From Avena insularis (lineage: Eukaryota; Streptophyta; Magnoliopsida; Poales; Poaceae), in NCBI GenBank assembly GCA_023614405.1, contig CM042693.1, positions 160,162,731 to 160,226,730 on the forward strand: a stretch of DNA of 64,000 bases, read 5' to 3'. Below, piece by piece: positions 33,270 through 43,924 of this stretch. The translations under genes and the position numbers were made by a program. The notes beneath the pieces are model-generated. The model ran no database searches. It was given only the letters and a program-made list of their open reading frames with translations, and was not told the origin of the DNA. Each line of letters opens with the position of its first letter. Position 1 is the stretch's first letter.

Positions 33270-33378
33270 AGGATATTACGCACCAAGTGTCCAAACAACC
33301 AAACACTTGGATATTACGCACCAAGCGACACTTGGATATTACGCACCAAGTTACACTTGGATATTACACACCAAGTTC
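33270..33378. repeat. 25-bp minisatellite in solo LTR F
   Basis: Three tandem copies of a 25-bp unit (33304-33328, 33329-33353, 33354-33378) follow the pattern CACTTGGATATTACGCACCA plus AG and three variable bases. A partial diverged copy precedes them at 33270. Each unit contains CTTGG near one end and CCAAG near the other, so single units could fold. Confidence 0.8.
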
Positions 33379-35274
33379 CCAAAATCCCACTCATTGGCGA
33401 TATTACTCACGCCATGTGGTTTTTAAAAACTTTTTAGAAAAGAGAGAGGAAGATCCTTTAGAGGCTCCGTTCTTCAGATGCTCAATGTTGTTTTGTTTCC
33501 GTGAACACGGCTGATCGATCAGATTGCAATACTCTCGAGAGTTTGTATACTTTACCCACAATCCACGATCAAGTCCTTTTTACAGACAAGACCATGGCGA
33601 GGCTTTCCCTTAGTAGCCCCTCTACCTTCCGGATCCAACCGTGCCAAGAACCTCCAAATGTTGGTACCCAGGTGAGGTTTCCCACTAAGTACTAGGCCAA
33701 GACAGAGCCCATAACGTATTGTGGTTGCACTGGAAGCTTCTGAATTCCGAAACATGGCAGACTTCTTTGATTCCTGGGCGGCCGTCCTCCACCAAAATCT
33801 CACTCGTTGTCCCGACAACCATTCCGCCCAGAAGAAAACTTAGTTTTATTTTGAAGTGGATTTGAGAAGAAAAGTTTGCTCAAGAGAGCCTTTATACTTA
33901 GAAAAATTCATTGTCTTTCGAATCTCCCAACGGTACTTTGTATATATAGCATAGCAAGCAATACTTAGAAAAAACAGGGGTAACCTATTAGGAGGGGAAA
34001 TCCTAAGTATAGAGATACTCATGGCATACTACAAAATCATCGCACTTGCAAAATAATACTAAGAAAAAATTCTACTAGAACATCCTACACATGCATACTA
34101 CAGAATTTTGAAGATCACATGCATAGAATCAAAACTGGGACGAAAGTTATGAACAAGTGGTGTAACTTTCCTTATGTTGATAATATGAGTGTTGATTGTA
34201 TTTCTCCGCAGCAATTGCACTCTCCAAATAATCTAATACGAGGACAAGGCAGTTCCAATCAAAACAATTGCAAACATAGCAAACACAACAAGGATAATCA
34301 AAAACATGCATGATGGTTTAATATGTTACAATGCTTACATTTAGTTCTCTGAGCATTAATAGATCATATGATGCATGTATGAGATCAATTAAAGCAATAG
34401 GGTACTTGTTATTAATAATTACTTGCCAATATAAGGGTTTTGATAGTTCTGTTGTAACGCCTGTTCTAACTGTCGAATTAAATTTTTTTTCTTGGGTTTA
34501 ATGGATAGAGGACGTTAATACGAACCAGTAGGAGTTTGATTCACCCTAATCGGAGTTATAAATCTTTTTGTATGATTTAAATAGTGTTTAATGGGTTTTA
34601 AATGATTCATATAGTTTCTTTTGCCTAAAAATCAAACTAAAATTATATCCATAATCTCCATGGAATTGTGATTCCAGGGACATATTATTTGTAATTTTCT
34701 AAGCATTATTTATTTTCTTATGAATTTATTACTCTAAATAGGCCATTAAACCATTTAAATCTTCACGGCAAAACCTTAGAGTAAAAGGCTGAACTAATTA
34801 CATATTGATGATCTACATGGAACCAGCTTTCCATCGGTATATCATTTATATTTTTGTGACAAGCAATTAATTTACTATGAATTTAATGATTTATAAAGCC
34901 ATTAAAATTAATTAAATTGCTACGGGGTAAATAATCTGCAAAAGGCTGGATCCAACCAGATATTATTAATCTACATTACAGTAGCTTCAATTTGATATAC
35001 TGTTCATATTTTTCGGAGTTACAGATAATTTCCTATGAATTTATTAACCTAAAAGACCAATAAAACTAATTAAATTACTGCAGTAACCACGTACAGTAAA
35101 AGTTGGATCTATTCTGATAAGATGATTCTACGTAAAATTATCTTCAATTTGATATATTATACGCAATTTTTGGACGTGGTATGAATTTCTAATGAATTTT
35201 ACAAGTTAGACCTATAATATGCAATTTTAAATTCGAACAGAATATTCCAGGAAATATTCCGCTGACTAGACAGG

Positions 35275-35321
35275 TTGACTTTGCATGCTGACTGGGACTA
35301 GATGTTGACCTGACGTTGACG
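35275..35321 (+). promoter_or_regulatory. W-box-like cluster in solo LTR F
   Basis: TTGACT (35275), TTGACC (35305) and TTGACG (35316) lie within 47 bp; TTGAC is the WRKY-binding core. The cluster is about 1.4 kb from the minus-strand LTR start. The orientation relative to the LTR is opposite to that of E's cluster. Confidence 0.35.
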
Positions 35322-38300
35322 TGGCGTTGATGAGGAAGCTGACCGGGATGACGACATGGCACGCACCGGTTTGATTGGATCTCGACCGTCTGGATAGGAT
35401 CCGGTGGCTAGAAGAAGAGATTGACCCGATTTTGGCTCAGAATAGACAAGAAACAGATCTATGTTAGAGAGACAAATCCGTAGGTCAAATTGAAAAACTT
35501 AAAACATGAAAGTTGTGGGGAATCATTATTCCTACCTTCTCTCCAAATGAATTTGGATTTGAAGAAACGAGCGCGAGTACATCTTGGATTTACACCGTAA
35601 GATCTGAAATATTGCGATGCGAAATTCTCCGGCTGTGGTGGATGAAAAGAGGTGAGGTTTGTCGGGATTGAAAGATTTCGACGATTTCTACAACTTTCGC
35701 TTTTTGGGCCGAAGGCAAACAACGAAGTCTAGATGGGTTAAAAAGCGAAATAAGATTCGGGCATGTGTAGATTCGAGATTTCGAGGAGAGAAACTTGTAC
35801 ATCTATGGATCCACGAGTTTATATGAAGATTTAAGATGTTGTAGAGATAGGTATTGGAGTAGGGAACAAGCAGAAACAAACGGAAGTCAATTCGGAGTTG
35901 TAGATAAAAAGTTATGAGAGTTTCATTAGAGATAGGTTTGTCAAAAACTGTTTTGCGCGCTTTTTAAAGCACCTGGGAGATCGGTCAACACGCGTCTGGC
36001 TGGCTGGTCCGGTCCGGTCCCTTGCTGGGCCGCCGGCTGGCTCGGCCGGCCCATTTGTTTTTTTTCTTTTTTTTCTTTTTCTATTTACTTGTTTCCCTCA
36101 TATCTTTTGCATACGAACTCCAAATGATATAATTCTTGTTTCTAAAATTTTCTAAAATTGAATAGATCATTGTAGGATCAAATTTGTAATCTTTTTACTA
36201 GTTTGGAAATAGTGAGTTTATAAATCCTTGTATATTCCATTTTATTTATATCTTTATGTGTTTGTATTTATTCCATAACTTTTTTATAATAGCTCCAAAT
36301 GAGCTCAATTTTGTTTCTAAAATTTTGTAATATTAATCAGATCTATTTAGGATATAATTATCAATAATTTATGCCTTATCAACAGTGGGTTTTATAAAGT
36401 CAATTTAATTACCTTTAGGAACATTTGGGTGAATCAACTATAGGATTTAGATACCAGGATTTGGATTCAGTTTGTGAGAACTTTGCATGGATGTAATGAA
36501 ATTCTTATGAATGCTTCATGATTTTCATTTTGAAATCTTGCACGCCAATTCTACAATCCATAATCAATACATGCCCTTTTGCTTATATGGCTACTTAGGT
36601 CATAACAAAAGAATATAAGATTTTGAATTCAAGGTTGAGAGGATTTTCTATTCAAAAAGTTTCCTCTCTTTGAGAATTTTCAACAAAGTCAAACAATTAA
36701 TCAAGCTATTGATTTAATTTATAACATTCCAAAATAGGAAGAATTTTGGGATGTTACATTCCTCTCCCTTGTTCCAGCAGACAGCGGAGGTTGTAGATCT
36801 CTCCTCACGATTCTGGCAGCACAACGGCATGGTGTCGGAGGTAAAGGGGAAATCCCGCAGGGCTTCGCCTAATACGGAGCGGGTATGGTGAACTAGAAGA
36901 GAGTCCTTGGAGATCTAGGGTTTAGAAGGCCAAAGGAGGTGGTGGCCGGCGGCTAGGGCTAGGGATTTTGCCCTAGTAGGCGACTTGGAGGAGATCCCCT
37001 AGGTGGCGGCGACTTGAGAGGTGGTGGCGCCAAGATAGGGTTTATTATGAGGGGTAGGGGCGTCCTACCCCTCCTTTTATAGGTCGGAGAGGAGGTTGGG
37101 GGGAGGGGAGTTCTCTCCCAACTCCTCTTCTAGGGTCGGCGGCAAGGGAAGGGAGGAATCCTCCTTTAGGTAGGATTCCTTCCCTCCCTCCATTAGGCAA
37201 CCAATGTTGGGATTTGAATATTTCAAATTGGCGTTTGACTTTCAAAATGGAGTTTGATTTCTCTCTTACCATTGCCCAGCCAAGTGACCTAGGACATGAT
37301 GCAACCATTCCACTTTTTCATGACACATCCATGTACCCTTCCCACTCCGGATCGGTAGACCTTCTAGACCCTTCTAGAACATTCCGGTGAAAACACCAAA
37401 ACCATTCCTGAACTCCGGAATTGGACTTTTCTGATATGAATCTTATTCTCCGGACCATTCTGGATCTCCTTGTGATGTCCTAGATCCAATCTAAGAATCC
37501 GAACAACATTCGATCTTCTTACTCGCATTCCATATCTACTAAACAACATTGAATCCTTAAGTGTGTCTCCCTACGATTCGTGAATTATGTAGACATGATC
37601 GGAACTCTTCTCCGATCAATAACCAATAGAGGAATCTGGAAATTCATATGGCTCCCACATATTATATAATTACTTCGTGAATGAGCTGAACCATTTACAT
37701 ATGATATCAATTTCCCTTTGTCTCGCGATACTTTACTTATCCGAGGTTTCATCGTCGGTATCTCTACATACCTAATTCAACCTCATTACGGATAAGTACT
37801 CTTTACTCGTTCTTGTGATATGTGATCCCTTGTGAGCCATTCACATGCTTGCAAGCTAATTGGATGACATTCCACCGAGCGGGCCCAGAGTATATCTATC
37901 CATCATATGGATGGACAAAGCCTACTCTTGATCCATGTGCCTCAACACATAATTTCCGGACACTCAATGCCACCTTTATAACCACCCATTTATGATGTGG
38001 TGTTTGATGTCATCAAAGCATCCATTCGGTGATGGTGATTAGCATGATCTCATGGTCGAAGGATTTAGGTTACTATATATCTGAAAGCTTATAGCAAACA
38101 AACTATTGAAATGACTTGATATTTATGCTACGCTTAACTATAGGAGTATGCCCATCACACCATTCTCCTAATGATATGATCTTGTTGTTAATAGCATCTC
38201 AATGTTCATGATCAGGAAGCCATGATCATCTATTAACCAACAAGCTAGTATTACAAAGAGGCTTTACTAGGGACTCTTACATGTTTACAAATCACACAAG

Positions 38301-38411
38301 TATTAATGTTTCTGATTAATACAATTATAGCATGAATGTAAACATTTATCATAAACACAAAGATATAGTAATAACTACTTTTATTATTGCCTCTTGGGCA
38401 TATCTCCAACA

Positions 38412-38424
38412 GTCCCCCACTTGC
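38412..38424 (-). promoter_or_regulatory. Element H polypurine tract
   Basis: GTCCCCCACTTGC reads GCAAGTGGGGGAC on the minus strand, directly before the 3' LTR. The equivalent tract in J has lost part of the G run. Confidence 0.8.
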
Positions 38425-38569
38425 ACTAGAGTCAATAATCTAGGTTACATGGTAATATACCGAACACCCATGGCAGTTTGGTGTTGCTCATGTTTTGCCC
38501 TCGAGAGAGGTTTAGTCAAGGGATGCGCCATATTCAGATATGTGTGTACTTTGCAAATATTTATGCCAC

Positions 38570-39188
38570 CATGTTGGACATGCTCTCAAATAGCGTGAAA
38601 ATGTATCTTGATATGCTTCAGCTTCTTGTGTGACCTTGGCACCTGCGCATTGGCTATGGCACCCATGTTATCACAGTAGATAGCCATTGGGCCCAACGCA
38701 CTAGGAACCACACCAAGCTCCACAATGAACTCCTTCATCCATATCGCCTCTTGTGAAGCTTCCAAAGCAGCTATGTATTCTGATTCAGTTGAAGATCTCG
38801 CCACAACGCTTTGCTTTGCACTCCTCCAGCTCACTGCTGCACCATTCAAAGTAAATACGTATCCAGATTGAGATTTAGAATCATCCAGATCGGTGTTCCA
38901 ACTAGCATCGGCGTAACCATTAAAAACGAGCTGTTCATCACCTCCATAAGAAAGAACCACATCCTTAGTCCTTATCAAGTACTTTAGGATGTATTTTACC
39001 GCTGTCCAATGATCACTCCTGGATCACTTTGATATCTACTAGTCAAACTAACAGCATATGCAATGTCTGTTCTAGTACATAGCACGGCATACATGATAGA
39101 TCATATGGCTAAGGCATACGGAGTCTTACTCATCCTCTCTCTATCTTCTGCCGTAGCAGGACTTTGAGTTTTACTCAAGGTCGTATTG
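38570..39188 (-). pseudogene. Element H RNase H domain (broken)
   Basis: The minus strand carries the Copia RNase H with NGYADASWNTD (first catalytic Asp), SSTESEYIAA (catalytic Glu) and YCDNMGAIANAQ (second Asp) in an open frame (38586-38978). Upstream of this, 38,979-39,188 contains frame changes and a stop. The RT part that should precede it lies at 47834-48811, on the far side of element G. Confidence 0.88.
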
Positions 39189-39193
39189 GTAAA

Positions 39194-42100
39194 TGTAACA
39201 CCCTCGGATCGGCCCTATGCAAGTCTTAGAGATTCCCGCCAAACCCGCATAGAAACGATTCAAAGGCGCCCACCAGGCACTTTCGTGCGGGTGGAAAACG
39301 AAGTAATACCATTACACATTAGTCCACGATGGAACCCACAGAACAGATATATACAACAACGAATCCATGAGTCAAGAATACAGATATACAATACAAAGAT
39401 CCAAATCACCTTGAAAACGATACGGCGTCCGAGTATGGACAATATGCAAATTAGGCTAAGAGCCCTGAAGAATAACCAATGGAGTCTATAACCCTTCCTA
39501 GGACAAGCTGGAAGGGTAACCCTGCTAACAACGTCAATCTCAAAACCTGCTTAAACAAAAGGGGTGCCGACAAAGGGCAAAGGAAAAAGAGAACGGTCAG
39601 TACTGAGGCTAGTACATGGCAAGTCTTAGAATTCAGCGGTCCTCTCCTACATAGGTATGGTGGACTGAATCGGCGGCGCGGCATGCACTAAATAACCTAT
39701 AGAGACTTGATACAACTGGCGGCTATTAGAGAGGGATAAGAGAGACCTATTCGGATCCAACCTAAAAATATCACCAAGCATACCCATCCTGGTATTTCCC
39801 CCTTGAGACCAAACAAGGAAGGCAACCGAGGAACTCACACAGTTGGCAGTTTTATTCATTCTGTTATAGTTGCGGCAATTACTAGTCAGATATAGATAGC
39901 ATGAGTCATCCTGATATTATAAACAGTGGACAGTTTTAGTTAACCATTCTGTTGTAATTGGAATACTTACTAGTCGGATACATATAGCATGAGGCATCCC
40001 AAATCCAGCAGTCGTTGGTACTTTTATTTAGCCATTCCGTTGTAGTGAAGCTGATTACAAGTCATTACAAAGTCAAATTTATAGCACTACTTTAGTTATA
40101 GTTGTCTATGATCGAGATACTGTGCTCCAAATCGTCCATAATCGTGGACACGGCTTTCAGAAAGTTTTAGCCTGCAGGGGGCACAAATAGCAACACATGC
40201 ACGATCAACCTCGGAAAAACCAAATGAAAACCCAACGAGGCATCACGACAAAGAAATCGCAAGATTCATATAATATTTTAGGGGGCCACCCCACCAAGCT
40301 ACCCGCTACGAAGTTGGCCGGCTCCGAGACGGACCTAGAGGTTTGTGACGACGGCTGTAAATGACTGGGAACCCGAAAGTGTGACTGGGCTTGTTGATAC
40401 CACGAAAACGTGGCACGGGATTCCAAAAAAGTACAGGCCCTCCATACGCAATAGTAAATAAAGCAGTAAAGCATGGCATAAGTACAGGATAGTAATAAAG
40501 CACCAAACTACTATGTGGCCCCAAGAAATAAGATATGACTCAAGCTCATGCTAAGGGGATTCATGGTCCCACATGCGGATAGTGCCAATAGTCAAGGAAA
40601 AGGTATCAAGTACTCGGGGTCCTACAGGACATAAGTGGATGGTTAAAAACCAAATAACATCTATTGTCCACCTATGCCTCTGCATTATTTACCTACTTTC
40701 AATATTAGTTGTTAAACGGTAATTAAAGTCATGATCATCTCCAACATTAAACATGAGGCGTTACTCCAATAACTGTGGGACATCGACGACGCGACGCAAT
40801 ACCTGCGCAAGCGACTAAGACTCGCAAGGCCAAATATCTACCAAACAACATGTAATAGGAGGTGTCCATAGCAATATAGGGGTTGTAGGGAATTATAAAG
40901 GGGTACGGAATCTATAGCATCGCAACAAATAGCAATAGATAAACAAGAGGAAGTAAAGACTATAAATGTAAAATAGGTAGAAAGGGGGAGAATGCTCTCC
41001 TAAAAACATTGCTGAAGCAAAGCACTAGAAGAAACATCGGATACACTATTTAATACTACGGCAAAAGATCGGGCATGATGCATGTATGATGTATGACATG
41101 GCAAGAATGCGATGCAATTAGGCAATATTAAGGGGAACTGGGGTCCCGAAATTAAATATATAGTTCTAGTTGTTTAGATACCCGCAATTTAAATATTGTC
41201 TTATCAAAGCAAAATATGTAACCGGTTCGCTACACAAATTTAAATAGAGCACATATTAGACTAGAATCGCACGTATATGGACTCCATATTTAATTATGAG
41301 GTGAATCGGCATAAGGCCACCAAACCCCAACATGTATGCAAATATGAATGATTGTTATGCAACAAGTATAAGTTATATATTATAAAAATATGAGGGGTCT
41401 CGGATAGGGGTCACACATGGTATTGATGATCTTGGGGTTCGACGAGGGTTCGGGATCGGTCTTTGGGGTCTCGGCGTCCGCGGTCTTTGGGTCCGGGTTC
41501 AGGGGTCTTCGGCTCCACATGGATGATCTTGTCATCCATGAGGGAGAACTTGGGTACACGGCTTCGATTGTCGACGGTAGACTTGGGGTTCATGCTCGGT
41601 TGTCGGCCCACATTGATTCTCCACGTCAAAGATTCTGGCGTCTGCGGGCAACATTGGACACGACACTTGGCGTCAAACCATTCCACAACTACTGTACCAC
41701 TTCTGCACATCTTCATCCCATCAGGAACACCACATCGGCACATCGTCAATTCAACCACACTCACAAGCGCACATACAGCAAGCGAGAAGAAGGCCACATG
41801 CAATAACCGAGCAAGGCGGTAACCCGAGATGGCTCAGACCACGACGACGACTTGGACGAGCAAGTCGTGTGGCAACGTAGGGAACTTGGCAGGGACACGA
41901 GCGGCGCTTCTTAGAGAAAGGGCATGTCGTATGTTTGGTTGACGACGAGTGAAACATGGGCCAGGTTGAGCTGGGGATGGGGATGAGGCAGACAGCGGCA
42001 GCTCCTGGGCGGGGCATCCGCTAGCGGAGGCCACACTGGCCGGCGGAGGTGCTGCAGGGCGAGGAGGGCGTGAGGCAGATGTGGCCTGGCAAGGCCACTG

Positions 42101-43065
42101 GGGCAACGACGAGCGATGAAGAGGGTGGAGGCGCGAGGGCGGAGCACGGCGACGTCCGAGGTGCAGGCAGTGGATCCCGGGAGGCGCAGGCACGGCGAAG
42201 GGAAGAAGCAGGGGCGGCCTCGTGAGGTGTAGGACGGGGCCAGTCGTAGGCGAGAGGAGCGCTGGTGGTGGAGCTCGATGGTGGTGGCGGGGAGACGAGT
42301 CTAGCAGCGGCGACCGGCTTCGCGTGGCGCGACGGCAGCGGCGGAAAGAGGCTCGAGCAGGGGAGGAGGAGAATGAGGGAGGCGGGCATACGCGGGGTAG
42401 GTGGTGGCTCGGGAACCTCGTGCGGGGGACGCGGTATCTGGTGGGGCCAGGGGATCGAGGAGCGGGGCAGGCGTCGCGATGATTGGGTCTCACGGTGGGA
42501 GTAGAGCCAGGGAGAGGTTCGGATGTGCGTGGGAAGTATGGCGGCCGAGTGTGTTGCGTGATGTGTAGGCGTGTGTGGTGTGTATGTGGTGTACCGGGTT
42601 GGTTAGGTAGGGTGTGGCAACACGTCGGTGTGGGTTGGTGGGTGTGTGCGTTGGGTGCACAGGGTGCGTGGGTTGGTTCGGCTGGAACAGAGGTGGGTCT
42701 AGGGTTAGGGTTTCCAAGATTAGGGTTTAGTCTAGATATATCTAGGGTTAGGGTTTGGGGTAGTAGGTGGTATGTCTAGTTGGGCCTTTGGGCCTGACCG
42801 GATGGACTGCCTCCCCCTAACAAAATATTTATATTGTTTATTTTATTTTATTTAAAAAAAACATTTACAAAATTGTTTTGGACAAAATAAGGATCCGAGA
42901 GGAACATGGTTTTATATTTTAAATAGAGAGGGGGTATTTGTAGAAAACAAACATAGGGTTTTTAGCAAAAGAGTTTTAGGCAAATAGATGCATGCTGATG
43001 TCATGATGATGCACTGAGATAAAACATGCGATTTTCTAGTAGTGTTTTTATCCGGGGTGCCACAA
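39194..43065 (-). repeat. Element G 3' LTR (3872 bp)
   Basis: It starts TGTAACACCCTCGG and ends ATCCGGGGTGCCACA. A 62-bp segment present in the partner LTR at about 45,732-45,793 is missing near 41,014. About 41,850-42,500 is GC-rich. At 42,696-42,760 several TAGGGTT words (minus-strand AAACCCTA) occur together, resembling telo-box elements of plant promoters. Confidence 0.9.
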
Positions 43066-43432
43066 TTCGACACCACTAACAATGGATCTCGCCCTCGAGA
43101 TCCTCCTCATGTTACGAGGAAGAAGGCCGATGGTCTGAATCTTCTCGCTTCGTGTAGATCCTTGCGACACCACTAACAAGGATTCTTTCTCCATCTTGAA
43201 ATTAGCGACACCACCAACAAGAGGTCGTTGTCCATGATCGTCGAGAGAACACTCCAGAGAAACAAAGATGAAGGTCGAGGTCTAAAAAAAATAAGGCCAC
43301 CCCTAGCTTCTGTGGAAGGAGTAAAATTGTTTGATCCACCGATTCAATGTACAAGAGCGAATGATAAGAGTAGTCCGGTGGTGATCAGTCCATCGCGCAC
43401 CCAAAGCATTACTCTGCACATGAATAGGAGAA

Positions 43433-43846
43433 TTATGCAACCAACTCTCGGAATTCAGACTGAAGATCTAGACAGGCGATGTTCGGAAAACAAAGGAGCG
43501 ATACAAGCTCTTCATCGGATCTGACATAGATGATGTCAACCTGAAGGAGAACACCGGAAGATACAAAGAAAATTTTTAGAGAAATTTTGATCCACTGAAA
43601 GATACACCAGATGAAAGATCCATCAGATAGCATGAAGACCGGATGTCGAAGCACCGTTATAACAGGATGGAAGCGAAATCCTGAAGGTACGACAGAAACC
43701 CAACCACGAGAATTCCTGGACTCGAAGAAAAGATAAGAGAGCATATTAAAATCACGCAGAGGTGAGAGGGGAAAAGCAGAGGGGTAAGGAGTAAAAGCAT
43801 ACCTAATCATATGTATCCAACCGATTTTGCAAAATAGTTTTGACAC
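43433..43846 (-). CDS. Hypothetical 137-aa frame in element G interior
   Basis: This ATG-started frame lies soon after the primer site and occupies half of the interior. Residues include several aromatic and hydrophobic stretches (for example SFIWCIFQWIKISLKIFFVS), which could be a membrane segment or could be chance. There are no zinc knuckles and no similarity to gag that I can see. It may be non-coding. Other G-family copies would be needed to judge conservation. Confidence 0.25.
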   Translation of the reverse strand: MSKLFCKIGWIHMIRYAFTPYPSAFPLSPLRDFNMLSYLFFESRNSRGWVSVVPSGFRFHPVITVLRHPVFMLSDGSFIWCIFQWIKISLKIFFVSSGVLLQVDIIYVRSDEELVSLLCFPNIACLDLQSEFRELVA

Positions 43847-43909
43847 TCTACATTGGCCGTTAGCTAGGTTATCCTATAGGATGGACCAGTGGGGTATCGT
43901 AACTGCTGA

Positions 43910-43921
43910 GCTCTGATACCA
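43910..43921 (-). promoter_or_regulatory. Element G primer binding site (tRNA-iMet)
   Basis: GCTCTGATACCA reads TGGTATCAGAGC on the minus strand. It is 3 bp from the 5' LTR and a perfect match to the initiator tRNA-Met site. Confidence 0.9.
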
Positions 43922-43924
43922 CTC

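Larger units (their letters stand above)
32798..36758 (-). mobile_element. Solo LTR F (3961 bp) inside H's 3' LTR
   Basis: It runs from TGTAGCGACCTCGG to GGGATGTTACA, flanked by TTCCT at 32793-32797 and 36759-36763. The same place in H's other LTR (near 56,187) is uninterrupted, which confirms the insertion. On the minus strand it starts TGTAACATCCCAAAATTC. It ends with a GCTAGCTATTGATCCAGGGA-like stretch shared with D's LTR ends, so D, E and F form a related group. There is no interior or second LTR. Confidence 0.9.
32535..38411 (-). repeat. Element H 3' LTR, interrupted by solo LTR F
   Basis: It starts TGTAGGGGTTCG and ends ATCTCCAACA; on the minus strand it reads TGTTGGAGATATGCC...CCCCTACA. 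It is about 1.91 kb without F. A promoter motif, minus-strand TATAAAAG, lies at 37074-37081 and is followed by GC-rich sequence. Confidence 0.92.
43066..43924 (-). other. Element G interior (859 bp)
   Basis: Next to the 3' LTR a 15-bp motif, CGACACCACTAACAA, occurs three times (43069, 43165 and, with one mismatch, 43206). A hairpin GGATCTCG...CGAGATCC lies at 43084-43103. A minus-strand ORF of 137 codons (43433-43846) is the longest frame, but it has no recognisable motif and begins only about 65 bp from the primer site. The usual purine tract before the LTR is replaced by the repeated motif. Confidence 0.65.

Noticed and set aside
33270..33378. Regular repeats that could suggest a CRISPR array
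   Set aside because: The copies are directly adjacent without unique spacers and lie in a plant LTR.
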